From Smithella sp. SCADC (GTDB taxonomy: Bacteria; Desulfobacterota; Syntrophia; Syntrophales; Smithellaceae): a DNA stretch of 32,360 bases. Location of the stretch: assembly GCA_000747625.2 (NCBI GenBank), contig JQDQ01000202.1:1-32360 (forward strand), in the 5' to 3' direction. This document shows, one piece after another, positions 6,780 through 18,004 of the stretch. Made by a program: the position numbers and the translations under genes. The notes under the pieces are model-generated. The model saw only the letters and a program-made list of their open reading frames with translations, searched no databases and had not been told where the DNA came from. How positions within the stretch are numbered: position 1 is the first letter of the stretch; every line of letters begins with the position of its first letter.

Positions 6780-8810
6780 CTATGAATCTGAACAAGTTCT
6801 GTTCTTCCCATTTTTTTTCCCCTGGTACATAAGATGATCAACCCTGTTAACGAAAGCCTTTACGTCCTCATGTTTCTTATACTGCGCGACCCCTATGCTC
6901 ACTGTAAGATAAACTTGTTTATTGGGCATCGGAGAAAAATTCTCTTTTTTCAATTCTTCTCTTATTCTTTCTGCGGTAACAACTCCTTCATCACTTGTTG
7001 TCATGGGTAAAATGATTGTAAATTCCTCCCCACCATAACGATAGGCGGAATCTTCCTTGCGAAGGCATCTTTTTATCACCTGACCGAGTCGGAATAAGAC
7101 CTGATCTCCCTCAATATGACCATAAGTATCATTGAAAGCCTTAAAATCGTCAAGATCAAGAAGGAGAAGAGTCAATGGATATTCACGCCGTTCCAGTCGA
7201 TCGATCTCTCTTTTAAGTTGATGGTAAAAATATCTGGAATTGTAAAGCTGGGTAAGATCATCGACAATACTAAGCTCGCGGTATCTTTTTTCACTGTCTA
7301 TTAACTTCCTTTCCACCAGTTTGCGGTCGGTGATATCGCGAACAATAGCCTGAAGGTAGTACTTGCCCATATTGCTGAAGGCGTTCAGGCTGACCTCTGC
7401 ATCAAATAGAGTCCCATCGTAATGCCGGTGTTTCCACTCAAAGAACTGCGTCTGACCTCTGAGCGCTGCATGGATCTTCTCCTGTGCTTTCTCTTCGGAT
7501 TTTCTCCCATCAAGCTGAACTTCCGGGGAAAAAAGATAAGGATGCTGCCCGACGATCTGTTCCCTGCCGCAACGAAACATTTCCAAGGCCTTGAAGTTGC
7601 AATGAATAAAAATATCCTGATCCATTAAAAAAACGGCATCGTTGGCCGTCTCGAAAAGAGTCCGGAATTTGGATTCGCTCTCCTGCAAAGCTTCCTCCGC
7701 CCGCTTGCGGCCGGTAATATCCTGAGATATGATTTGAAACTGTTTTTCACCGTTCCAAAGTATCTCTTTGCGAAAGACCTGGAGATTACGGACTTCACCA
7801 TTTTTTCTGATGATATCTATTGTATATTCGAATGGAACATCAACACCTCGTTTTATTTTCTCATTTCTGATCTTGAATTCTGCATAGCTTTTTTTTGTAT
7901 AGCGTTTCTCCAGGGGGATCATTTCCAATTCTTCAATGCTGTCATAGCCATAGAAATCCAAAATAGCCCGATTGGCATACACGGTTTCATCTTCTTTGGT
8001 CACGATGCGAACACCCAATGAAGATTCATTTATGGACCGGCGAAAATTATCTTCGCTCAACCTTAATGCTTCCACCGCCTGTATGTGGCTGGCGATTTCC
8101 TGCTCAAGCGCCTGATTAATAATTAGATAATCAGCCGTTCTCTTTTTCACTCGCTCTTCCAGTTCCTGGTTAACCTTATTAACATTCTCCCGCTCAATCT
8201 CCAATTGCTGCGTCAGAAAAAAATCATGCCGAGCATAGAATTCGATAAAATAACTGGCCAGCATTCCAAGGGCGTTTGCGCTGATTAAAAAAAAGTTATT
8301 ATTGATCAGAATATCAACGGGCGTAGGATTTATCCAGATAACCACGACTTCATACAATATAACCAGCACCCATCCAGCAAATGAAGCCCAAAGAAACCGA
8401 AGACGGATAAAAATGTAGCCCCACATAAAAACAAGCATCAAGCCGGCATAATAGTAATAACTGACTGGTGGTGGAGCAATAGCGATCATACAAATAACAC
8501 CCCCGCCAGCAATAATAAGAATGCTGGCCAGGATAGGCTGCATATACCGTTCAAAAAAATCTGACAATGATATCAGTAAAACCACTAACAGCAGAGGACA
8601 AACAACAACAAAACGAATAAACCATATGGTAGTTTTTTGTTGAGGCATTAGGAGCGCATCTAGAATACCGAAAGCCACATAAATCAGCGCTCCCAATACC
8701 AGAAAGGTGCGGATTTGTGTAAGTGATAGACGATAGTAATTATTCTGAAACAGTGCTTCAAGATTTGAATATTTACCGGAAAATTTCAGCGTCAGCAGAT
8801 GCAATCTCAT
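6780..8810 (-). CDS. Membrane PAS-PAS-GGDEF diguanylate cyclase
   Basis: A 676-residue signalling protein that probably makes cyclic di-GMP. Residues about 32-192 hold six hydrophobic segments, an uncharacterised membrane sensor region. A coiled coil follows (about 198-255), then two PAS domains (about 251-368 and 376-498) each ending in the PAC-like words ISQDITGRK and IVRDITDRK. The GGDEF domain is at about 510-668. Its active motif is GGEEF (593-597), a functional variant, and RKED (584-587), five residues before it, is an inhibitory I-site. DDLTQLYNSRYF and DFKAFNDTYGHIEGD are further signatures. All catalytic features are present. The input signal cannot be read from the sequence. It is divergent from moaC across a 550-base gap. 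Confidence 0.92.
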   Translation of the reverse strand: MRLHLLTLKFSGKYSNLEALFQNNYYRLSLTQIRTFLVLGALIYVAFGILDALLMPQQKTTIWFIRFVVVCPLLLVVLLISLSDFFERYMQPILASILIIAGGGVICMIAIAPPPVSYYYYAGLMLVFMWGYIFIRLRFLWASFAGWVLVILYEVVVIWINPTPVDILINNNFFLISANALGMLASYFIEFYARHDFFLTQQLEIERENVNKVNQELEERVKKRTADYLIINQALEQEIASHIQAVEALRLSEDNFRRSINESSLGVRIVTKEDETVYANRAILDFYGYDSIEELEMIPLEKRYTKKSYAEFKIRNEKIKRGVDVPFEYTIDIIRKNGEVRNLQVFRKEILWNGEKQFQIISQDITGRKRAEEALQESESKFRTLFETANDAVFLMDQDIFIHCNFKALEMFRCGREQIVGQHPYLFSPEVQLDGRKSEEKAQEKIHAALRGQTQFFEWKHRHYDGTLFDAEVSLNAFSNMGKYYLQAIVRDITDRKLVERKLIDSEKRYRELSIVDDLTQLYNSRYFYHQLKREIDRLERREYPLTLLLLDLDDFKAFNDTYGHIEGDQVLFRLGQVIKRCLRKEDSAYRYGGEEFTIILPMTTSDEGVVTAERIREELKKENFSPMPNKQVYLTVSIGVAQYKKHEDVKAFVNRVDHLMYQGKKNGKNRTCSDS

Positions 8811-9360
8811 AATGTGCCAGATAATTTATGACTAATTAGGCTATTTTTTTATTTAAGTCGAGAAAAGTTATTTCTTTCAATACTATTGATTTTGTTTTCT
8901 TATGTAAGCATCATAATTCTTGGCCATGTTATATTTTTTCAACTATCTATCTATTCATTAGCTCCTGATACTAAGAAAAGTGAGCACAATAATTATTTTA
9001 CTTCTTTATTATTATATACATATCATCATAACCGGGAAATAACAACCTTCATTACAAGATTAAATTATTAGTTCTTACGGATGTTTATGAACTATGGTAA
9101 AAATAAAGTCCGGACAAGCATACTAAAACCGGATGAATTTTAAAAAATATTTAAAAAAATAGTTACGTTTCTTGACTCATTAATTGGCCTATGTTAAAGG
9201 TCAACAAAATCGAGTGGAGCTATTCCGCAAATAGTACATTAAGCTCTGTTTGATAATGCGACTTCCCGCGATTTAAGTCAAATTCATTTATCTGTTGAAA
9301 TCGGGAATGTCAAAGTCGCTGATTTGATTCAACAACAAATTCTTAGAGTCAATAAATGCC
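8811..9360. other. Long AT-rich intergenic region
   Basis: No intact gene. It separates the divergent GGDEF gene and moaC, so it should hold both promoters, but no strong hexamer pair stands out. TTGACT near 9173 is a weak -35 candidate. A plus-strand open frame from 9243 to 9386 (with RDLSQIHLSVEIGNVKVADL) has no start codon and runs into moaC in another frame; it may be a gene relic. TCCCGCGATTT near 9264 can pair imperfectly with AAATCGGGA near 9298. Confidence 0.4.
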
Positions 9361-9837
9361 ATGAAAAAATTGTCCCATGTGAATGATGAAGGCCACGTCC
9401 AAATGGTAGATGTTACAGCAAAGGCTCAGACTTTCCGCAAGGCGAAAGCCCGGGGAATTGTCAAAATGGATTCTCAAACTTTAAAATTAATAGAAAAAGG
9501 GCAAATTGCCAAAGGGAATGTTTTGACAACGGCAAGAATTGCAGGCATTATGGCTGCAAAGAAAACGGGAGAACTCATTCCCCTCTGCCATCCGCTGCAA
9601 TTAACGGGAATTGACGTCGATCTGAATATTGATCATAAAAACTCGCAAATTGTAATAGAAGCTCAGGTGCAAATAGCAGGGAAAACAGGTGTGGAAATGG
9701 AAGCGCTAACAGCCGTGAGCATTGCCGCTTTAACTATTTACGATATGTGTAAGGCTGTAAATAAGAAAATAGTTATCGGAGAAATCATGCTTTTAGAAAA
9801 AAGTGGCGGCAAAAGCGGCACTTTTATTCGTGACTAG
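9361..9837 (+). CDS. moaC: Cyclic pyranopterin monophosphate synthase MoaC
   Basis: MoaC turns the 3',8-cyclo-GTP made by MoaA into cyclic pyranopterin monophosphate, the second half of the first step of molybdenum/tungsten cofactor synthesis. The 158-residue protein is full length. It carries TARIAGIMAAKKTGELIPLCHPL (about 56-79), GKTGVEMEALTAVSIAALTIYDMCKA (about 105-130) and KSGGKSG (about 148-154), including the active-site lysine and the conserved His and Asp. The first ATG is the natural start by length, although no good SD is seen. No other moa gene is adjacent. Confidence 0.96.
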   Translation: MKKLSHVNDEGHVQMVDVTAKAQTFRKAKARGIVKMDSQTLKLIEKGQIAKGNVLTTARIAGIMAAKKTGELIPLCHPLQLTGIDVDLNIDHKNSQIVIEAQVQIAGKTGVEMEALTAVSIAALTIYDMCKAVNKKIVIGEIMLLEKSGGKSGTFIRD

Positions 9838-9912
9838 CTAGAAACAATTAAAACCATTCGGAAAAGCAATATTTGCATGTTTTATTAATCAATTAAATCA
9901 GGGAACTAATAA

Positions 9913-10428
9913 ATGACACAAAGTATTTTTAAAATTAAAAGGACTTTCCTCATACCTTTTATCACTGTCGTTGTTCTTCTCTTCTTATTGTTTCTAATCA
10001 GTTTATTTAAAGGTCAAATGCTGGAGAAAATCATTCTGGCAGTTTCTTTCGCCATCACCTTATTTATTGCTGTTGAAGCAACAAAAAGAAAAATTATTGT
10101 AACTACCGAAGGCTTACAAATAAAGAAGTTTTTTCGTATAAAAGAACTTACCTGGGCAGAGATTACACAATTAGGAGTTGTTATTCTGCGTAATAAAATT
10201 TATTTTATATTAACAACGACCAAGGGATTTTATTTTTTTTCCAACTTATTAGAAAACCATGCTTTACTTATTCGTTCTCTTGTGGATAAGGTGGAAAATG
10301 AGAAAGTCGAAATAGAAGTTAAGAATTATCTGGAAAATCCTGTGGAACAACGTTCTTTGATTGTGATGTGTTGGTTCGGTGTCTTAATCTGTACTGCCTT
10401 TATAATTTTAAAAGTGTTATCATTTTAG
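9913..10428 (+). CDS. Membrane protein with PH-like domain
   Basis: This 171-residue protein has two N-terminal membrane segments (about 11-32 and 38-54) and one C-terminal segment (about 149-167). Between them is a soluble stretch, KIIVTTEGLQIKKFF, then ELTWAEITQLGVVI and KIYFILTTTKGFYFFSN. The pattern of strands after a TEGL turn and the LTWAEI motif resembles bacterial pleckstrin-homology (bPH2-like) membrane proteins of unknown role. An AGGGA sits upstream of the ATG. It lies 75 bases after moaC, but a functional link is not evident. Confidence 0.6.
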   Translation: MTQSIFKIKRTFLIPFITVVVLLFLLFLISLFKGQMLEKIILAVSFAITLFIAVEATKRKIIVTTEGLQIKKFFRIKELTWAEITQLGVVILRNKIYFILTTTKGFYFFSNLLENHALLIRSLVDKVENEKVEIEVKNYLENPVEQRSLIVMCWFGVLICTAFIILKVLSF

Positions 10429-10505
10429 GTTGGGAATTAACCATTCTTTTTAAGTACATTTTACTTTCTTCGTAAATTCTACCCGAAAGGAGTAAGCTTC
10501 AAAAA

Positions 10506-10814
10506 ATGCGATCGAAAAAGCACAACAAGTCAGAAATGGTTATGAATGTAAAGGCAACCCCTTATGTAGCTGTTGAAGAAATAATGGAAAAAAAACTGGA
10601 AGATATTACTACAATTTTATCTTCTTCCGGTGATCGCAAAAGCAAGCTTTATGAAGAAGTCCTGACTATGGTGGAAAAGGGTTTATTTAAAATTGCTTTG
10701 CGCCGGTCAAATGGCGTAAAGAGTTCCGCTGCAGTTTTTTTAGGCATTAACCGCAACACATTTACTGATAAAATGGCTAAACTGGGTATTAGCTGTGGGA
10801 AAAATCATAAGTAG
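10506..10814 (+). CDS. Fis-family DNA-binding protein
   Basis: A 102-residue protein whose C-terminal half (about 47-97) matches Fis. It has KLYEEVLTMVEKGLFKIALRR, a dimerisation helix pair, and then the helix-turn-helix SSAAVFLGINRNTFTDKMAKLGI, parallel to Fis [21 protein letters not shown]. It may act as a nucleoid or transcription factor; the same domain also ends NtrC-type activators, but no AAA+ domain is present. An AGGAG lies somewhat far (about 13 bases) from the ATG. It is 17 bases before the beta-helix protein gene, so it is probably in one operon with the amino-sugar genes and may regulate them (inference). Confidence 0.8.
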   Translation: MRSKKHNKSEMVMNVKATPYVAVEEIMEKKLEDITTILSSSGDRKSKLYEEVLTMVEKGLFKIALRRSNGVKSSAAVFLGINRNTFTDKMAKLGISCGKNHK

Positions 10815-10831
10815 CCGTCTAAAAAATATTT

Positions 10832-12115
10832 ATGACTGGAACGATTAAAAAAACTGTAACCTTATCTCCAAAGGTAATTTGTCTCTTAAAAAAAGGGGTC
10901 CGGATGACGGCCCCTTTTTCTGTGGAAATCGGTGATGAAGTAAATCCGGAAAGGATTGCCGATTCCTCAATAATTTATGGCGCCGCAAGGATTTACGGTG
11001 AAAACACATTAATTTCACCGGAAGTAAAACTGGGGTTCGAAGGACCGGTTACTTTAATTAATTGTCAACTGGGCAACGCAGTAGAACTCAAGGGCGGATA
11101 TTTTACCAATTCGGTATTTTTAAATAAGTCAACAATGGGCGGCAATGCGCAGGTTCGTTCCGGCTGCCTCTTGGAAGAAGAAGCAGCCGGAAATCATTGT
11201 GTCGGTTTAAAACAAACAATCCTCTTTCCTTTCGTGCAACTGGGAAGTCTGATTAATTTTTGTGATTGCCTGATGGCTGGTGGCACGAGTCGCAGGAATC
11301 ACAGTGAAGTGGGCAGTTCCTACATCCATTTCAATTATACTCCGCGGCAAAACAAAGCGACTCCTTCATTAATCGGCGATGTGCCGCGCGGCGTAATGCT
11401 TAGGGAACCGCCGATCTTCCTGGGAGGTCAGGGTGGCATTGTGGGACCGGTACAAATTGATTATGGAACGGTGATTCCCGCAGGTGTTATTTGCCGGCAG
11501 GATTTTAAAACCGGGGGGATACATTGGACATCGCTTTCTTCTCTGGAAAAGAAGAAAGAATTTGTTGCCGGTGCCTCCGGCGGTGACATTACTAGAAAAG
11601 TTAAGCATAATATAGAGTACGTGGCTAATTTATCGGCTTTGAGGCATTGGTATCACTGCGTGCGCCGCGAGTTTTTTATGAAAGAAACGTATGGCGAAGC
11701 CCTTTATTGCGGAGCGTGCAGGGTTTTGGATGAAGCCCTTGCAGAACGGATCAAGCAACTGCGCCTTTTTGCACAAAGCATAGAAACTTCTATGGAAGTA
11801 GTCACAAAAAAAATGGAAAAAATATATCCAGGCAGCGTGTCCCGTACTCAAAAACAGTTTTTGCAGGATTGGCCGCGAATGGAAGCATATCTTTCCGGTA
11901 ATAATGAAGAAAAAATCGGGCTGAAAAAAAGAGACTCATTTGTAAAAATAATGCAGCGCCTTTCCAATAAAGGCAACTCTTATCTGGAATCAATACATTT
12001 GTTGACACCCGCACAAACCCGGGAAGGTACGGACTGGTTAAGAAGTATTACTAAAAACATTATAACTGAATGCGTAAATAATAACCCTGACGCTTCGCGG
12101 CGGAAAGAAAAATAA
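10832..12115 (+). CDS. Left-handed beta-helix acyltransferase-like protein (GlmU C-terminal-like)
   Basis: A 427-residue protein. Residues about 35-240 form a left-handed beta-helix of hexapeptide repeats, for example NPERIADSSIIYGAARIYG, GFEGPVTLINCQLGNAVELK and GSLINFCDCLMAGG. This resembles the acetyltransferase half of GlmU and related UDP-HexNAc enzymes, but the GlmU pyrophosphorylase half is absent. The C-terminal about 180 residues are helical and unrecognised. Probable role: acyl transfer or regulation in UDP-GlcNAc synthesis. Its TAA overlaps the next ATG (TAATG), tying it to the GlmS-like protein. I kept the first ATG because the pattern LLKKGVRMTAPFSVEIGDEV runs through the later ATG at 10904. 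Catalytic function is not proven. Confidence 0.7.
   Translation: MTGTIKKTVTLSPKVICLLKKGVRMTAPFSVEIGDEVNPERIADSSIIYGAARIYGENTLISPEVKLGFEGPVTLINCQLGNAVELKGGYFTNSVFLNKSTMGGNAQVRSGCLLEEEAAGNHCVGLKQTILFPFVQLGSLINFCDCLMAGGTSRRNHSEVGSSYIHFNYTPRQNKATPSLIGDVPRGVMLREPPIFLGGQGGIVGPVQIDYGTVIPAGVICRQDFKTGGIHWTSLSSLEKKKEFVAGASGGDITRKVKHNIEYVANLSALRHWYHCVRREFFMKETYGEALYCGACRVLDEALAERIKQLRLFAQSIETSMEVVTKKMEKIYPGSVSRTQKQFLQDWPRMEAYLSGNNEEKIGLKKRDSFVKIMQRLSNKGNSYLESIHLLTPAQTREGTDWLRSITKNIITECVNNNPDASRRKEK
10890..10919 (+). terminator. Terminator-like hairpin inside the beta-helix protein gene
   Basis: AAAAAGGGG(T)C (10890-10900) pairs with G(G)CCCCTTTTT (10909-10919): five A-T pairs, four G-C pairs, one G-T and one C-G, with an eight-base loop CGGATGAC. 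It ends in five T residues like an intrinsic terminator, yet lies 58 bases into the reading frame. An in-frame ATG (10904-10906) is in the loop. It could be an attenuator between the Fis-like gene and the amino-sugar genes. The structure is seen; the function is inferred. Confidence 0.4.
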
Positions 12116-15100
12116 TGTTTATTGCGCGAATGCTCAATACCATAAAAAATATGGGCCGGTTTCTTGCGGTCTGTCAAATATTTATAGGAAAAAATCCGGC
12201 AAATGTTTCCGTTCCGGCAATAATTTTTTTCCCGGTTTTGACTTATCAACTTAACTGCGGCTTTGCCGGACTGATGACTTTCCATCCCGATAAAAAACCT
12301 GCGGAATTAACCGAAGATCTGGCGCTGGCAACGTTGTGGAAGAAGATCAAAAGTTTTGGTCTAAAAAATGCTTTGGCCGGAAAGATTACAGCAGAGAAAT
12401 ACTTAGACGGACTCGAAACGCTCAGCTCCATGGAAAAAATCACATTGGAGCTCAAGCAGGAAAGTAAACAGGAATTTCTTTTCTTTCATGCTGAAAGATC
12501 CAAAATACTTCTCGGTTTAGTTGAAAAAATGAAATTATTTCTGGCGGAAGAAGAAAATATCCTGGAAGATAATGCCGCCAGATTTACTTCCACCGATCTG
12601 GAAATTATCAACAGCCGTATTATTCTGTTTAAAGATATCCAATGGATTTTAGAAAAAGATATCCTGGCTAATTTCCCGAAGATTTTTGATCTTTCCGGAG
12701 CAAAAAAGATATCCGAAATCAAACCGGCGGCCTTCAAAAAATACCGGCAAATTAATTTATTGCTCAATGCCGTGGACCGATTGGAAGTTCGGGGCAGAGA
12801 TTCCGCGGGACTGCAAATTGTCTTTACCCTGGAAAAAGAAAAAGACATGGAAAACATTTTGCTTAAACTGAAAGAAAAAGGCTTATACGAAGATTATTTG
12901 ACGAGAGCTGAAGAGAAAGACCTTGTTAATGGCGCCATTCTGATTGCAGCAAATGTAAATGCCGGCACCGCCAAAAAAACGACCGTGACTTTTACCTATA
13001 AAACTTTTTCTATTGTGGGTGAACTGGGACGCAATGCCGGTGATCTCAGGCAGATAATTAAGAAAGACAAAATTATCCCGTGTTTTGCCGCACTGGATAC
13101 GCTTTATGAAACGGCGCTGACCCATACGCGCTGGGCTTCCGTCGGTTCGATTACGGAAGAAAATTGTCATCCCGTCAATAATTATAAACTTGAGCAGAAA
13201 AATCCGCACTTTCCTTTTTACCCCAAATCCGCCGCACACATTAATGTTGTATTAAACGGCGATATCGATAATTATCAGGCTCTGCGCGCAGAGCTTCCGG
13301 CGGAAATGATTTCCCCGGAGCTCACAACGGATACGAAAATTATTCCCCTGCAAATTGAGAAATATTTGAAAGCCGGTCAAAACCTCTCTGAATCGTTTCG
13401 CCTGGCTGTGAATGATTTCGAAGGTTCACACGCAATTGCCATGACCAGTGATCTGGAACCGGGCAAGATGTTTTTAGCGCTCAAAGGCAGCGGCCAGTCA
13501 ATTTACATCGGGATCAGTTCGGATCAATACATGTTTTCTTCGGAACTATACGGGATAGTGGAAGTGATGCCTCATTTCATCAAAATGAATGGTGAAACAG
13601 CCACCAATGATGCAAACAGGGCAGCGGGACAAATATTTGTCTTGGATCAATCCTCATCGGGAGGACGGGAAGGAGCAAGTGGTTGCTATTACGATGGCAC
13701 CAAAATTAGTTTAAAAGATATTGATTTGCAGAAGGCGGAAATTACGACGCGTGATATTGATCGCGGCGATTATCCTCATTTTTTCCTCAAGGAAATTTCC
13801 GAATCCGCCATTTCGGTTAAAAGAACCCTGCGGGGTAAATATCGTCTGGCCGTAAAGAATAATTCTTTGCCGCAGGTCATTTTTAATTTAGGTGAAGATA
13901 TTGTTCCTGCCGCCATTCGTTTAAGACTTCAAAACGGCGCTATCAAAAACATAATAGTTATCGGACATGGAACAGCGGCTGTAGCCGGTGCGGCGGTGGC
14001 TGACGCCCTGGAGCGTTATTTAAAAAACAAGAACATTAATATAATGTGCAAAGTTGCTTCCGAATTAAGCGGGTTTTTCTTAAAGGATGATTTATCCGGC
14101 TCCCTTGTGATTCCCATTACCCAGTCCGGAACAACAACAGATACAAATCGCGCCGTGGCCATGGCGGCAGAGCGCGGCGCGTTCATCATTTCCATCGTCA
14201 ATCGGAGACAATCGGATATCACTTCAAAATCGCACGGAGTATTTTACACCAGCGACGGACGCGATATTGAAATGTCGGTTGCTTCCACCAAAGCCTTTTA
14301 TTCCCAGATTATCGCTGGTCATATTTTGGCCCTATTCTTTGCCCAACTATTAGCCGCCCGCAGAGATGATTATATCATGGCGGAATTGCTTAATTTGGAA
14401 AGCTCGCCGCAACTGATGGAGAGGGTTTTTGCCAAAAGGGATCAAATTGCCACTTCTGTGAAAGAAGCTCCCGCGAAGAAATTCTGGGCGATAGTGGGCA
14501 GCGGGCCAAACAAAGCGGCGGCCGATGAAATTAGAATCAAGCTCAGTGAACTTTGCTATAAAACTATTTCTTCCGATGTAGTGGAAAACAAAAAACATAT
14601 TGATTTGTCAGCCGAACCTTTAATTCTGGTTTGTGCTGCCGGAAATCCCCGGGCAGTCGCGGAAGATATCGCCAAGGATGTGGCCATATTCAAAGCACAC
14701 AAGGCTGCGGTTATTGTTTTTGCCGATGAAGGCGATGATCGCTTCGATAATATTGCCGATGCCGTAATTTCCCTTCCGGTGGCACCCATGCCGCTGCCGG
14801 TGATTCTCAATACTATGGCGGGGCATTTGTGGGGCTATTATGCCGCTTGCGGTATTAATAAAGAAGCTCTTATTTTTAAAGAATTCAGAAACAGCCTGAA
14901 TTTGGCTATGGCCGAACAAACGAAGAAAAATTATTCGCTTTACGAAAGAATTGCCGATGTTCACTTGCGCCAGATAATTAATAAGTTTTATCAATCTTTC
15001 AATCATCATCGCAATAATGGGGCATTCAATCTGCTGGGCGTACGGACAATTTCGGATGTCGTGCTTTTGGCAAAATATGCCGCAGGCAAATTACCGCTGG

Positions 15101-15846
15101 GGGATTTCCGCCATGAATTTAAGACTGACGAAGATTTTGCCTCGCCTCTTGATCTTCTGGATGTAACACTTGACCGGGCAATTGATGAATTGACCAGACC
15201 TATAGACGCAATACGTCATCAGGCTAAAACGGTTACAGTCGGTACAAGCCGCAAAGAAAAGGAACTCAAAGGAATCATTTTCGATCTTCTGGAGGAACTG
15301 AAAATTGCCGCCAAAGATATGACCTACAGAAACGTCATGACCGTAAGCAGAATCCAACCTGCCATTTCCGGCGTGCGAGGATACACCATTTATGATATTA
15401 ATAACCTCGATGCACAGGGCAATCCCGCCGAAGGTTCAACCATTACCATCCGAAAAAAAGGCGGAGTGGCCAAAGATATGAAATCGCGCGCGGAAACTTC
15501 CACAATGCTTATGGGAACGAAAAGGACAATTGTCAGTACCGGTCACGTTTATACCGGCAAGGGCAAGGCGGACGGAGCGGCAATCGTAATTTTGCCTATA
15601 TTAGGAGAAAATGAATCTGTCAGCAATCTCGTTTTACTCCATGTAGACTATAATGAATTTCTGCCCGCAGGCGAAAAGAAGGGCGTCTTGGGTTACCGCT
15701 ACAACGACATCCGCAATCTGGTCAACGAATATAATATTAACTGGGATGACGGTTATTTGGAAAAATTCCCGATCGCTGATTTGTTCAGTGAACCGGTGGA
15801 AACTCTGGCCGGGCGCATTAAACAATTGGTCATTACAGATAATTAA
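12115..15846 (+). CDS. Giant GlmS-like glutamine amidotransferase/double SIS protein
   Basis: At 1243 residues this is about twice the usual GlmS, which makes glucosamine-6-phosphate from fructose-6-phosphate and glutamine. Class II amidotransferase words appear in order: CGFAG (Cys48), RGRDSAG (226-232), THTRWASVG (336-344), NCHP (350-353), LNGDIDNY (380-387) and DTKIIP (406-411). About 170 extra residues sit between Cys48 and RGRDSAG. Two SIS domains follow: SIS1 with IGHGTAAVAG (616-625), TQSGTTTDT (669-677) and SVASTKAF (721-728); SIS2 with AIVGSGPN (792-799) and a possible isomerase His828. Residues about 900-1243 have no recognised domain. Cys48 is not N-terminal, so glutaminase activity would need processing or another start. 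It overlaps the beta-helix gene by one base (TAATG). Confidence 0.8.
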   Translation: MFIARMLNTIKNMGRFLAVCQIFIGKNPANVSVPAIIFFPVLTYQLNCGFAGLMTFHPDKKPAELTEDLALATLWKKIKSFGLKNALAGKITAEKYLDGLETLSSMEKITLELKQESKQEFLFFHAERSKILLGLVEKMKLFLAEEENILEDNAARFTSTDLEIINSRIILFKDIQWILEKDILANFPKIFDLSGAKKISEIKPAAFKKYRQINLLLNAVDRLEVRGRDSAGLQIVFTLEKEKDMENILLKLKEKGLYEDYLTRAEEKDLVNGAILIAANVNAGTAKKTTVTFTYKTFSIVGELGRNAGDLRQIIKKDKIIPCFAALDTLYETALTHTRWASVGSITEENCHPVNNYKLEQKNPHFPFYPKSAAHINVVLNGDIDNYQALRAELPAEMISPELTTDTKIIPLQIEKYLKAGQNLSESFRLAVNDFEGSHAIAMTSDLEPGKMFLALKGSGQSIYIGISSDQYMFSSELYGIVEVMPHFIKMNGETATNDANRAAGQIFVLDQSSSGGREGASGCYYDGTKISLKDIDLQKAEITTRDIDRGDYPHFFLKEISESAISVKRTLRGKYRLAVKNNSLPQVIFNLGEDIVPAAIRLRLQNGAIKNIIVIGHGTAAVAGAAVADALERYLKNKNINIMCKVASELSGFFLKDDLSGSLVIPITQSGTTTDTNRAVAMAAERGAFIISIVNRRQSDITSKSHGVFYTSDGRDIEMSVASTKAFYSQIIAGHILALFFAQLLAARRDDYIMAELLNLESSPQLMERVFAKRDQIATSVKEAPAKKFWAIVGSGPNKAAADEIRIKLSELCYKTISSDVVENKKHIDLSAEPLILVCAAGNPRAVAEDIAKDVAIFKAHKAAVIVFADEGDDRFDNIADAVISLPVAPMPLPVILNTMAGHLWGYYAACGINKEALIFKEFRNSLNLAMAEQTKKNYSLYERIADVHLRQIINKFYQSFNHHRNNGAFNLLGVRTISDVVLLAKYAAGKLPLGDFRHEFKTDEDFASPLDLLDVTLDRAIDELTRPIDAIRHQAKTVTVGTSRKEKELKGIIFDLLEELKIAAKDMTYRNVMTVSRIQPAISGVRGYTIYDINNLDAQGNPAEGSTITIRKKGGVAKDMKSRAETSTMLMGTKRTIVSTGHVYTGKGKADGAAIVILPILGENESVSNLVLLHVDYNEFLPAGEKKGVLGYRYNDIRNLVNEYNINWDDGYLEKFPIADLFSEPVETLAGRIKQLVITDN

Positions 15847-15914
15847 ATTTTATTATCAAACTTGTGTCCGAGGCATTTGATCTTTTTTAGTCATAAATAT
15901 GTGGAAAGTATTGA

Positions 15915-17760
<1,846 letters not shown>

Positions 17761-17881
17761 TTATATAAAGAAAAAACATTATGTCAAGAAAATTTAAGTG
17801 TTTTTTTAAAACTTTTGAAGCAATTTTATACTTTCCTATAAAAAACAATGAGATACGGTGGGGGAATAATCCAGTTTGTGC

Positions 17882-17910
17882 TTGACAGTCCCCAATAATT
17901 AAGCTAATCA
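17882..17910 (+). promoter_or_regulatory. rpsT promoter
   Basis: A consensus -35 TTGACA (17882-17887), a 17-base spacer and TAATCA (17905-17910) as -10. It lies about 95 bases before the rpsT start, leaving an AT-rich leader with AGGAGG at its end. Confidence 0.55.
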
Positions 17911-18004
17911 ACAAACCCTATTTAAGGAAACTCAAACATTACAAACGCAGTAAAGTAATATTTAACAAAACTTTTCTAAAAAAATTTAGTTCAGGAGGAT
18001 GCTT

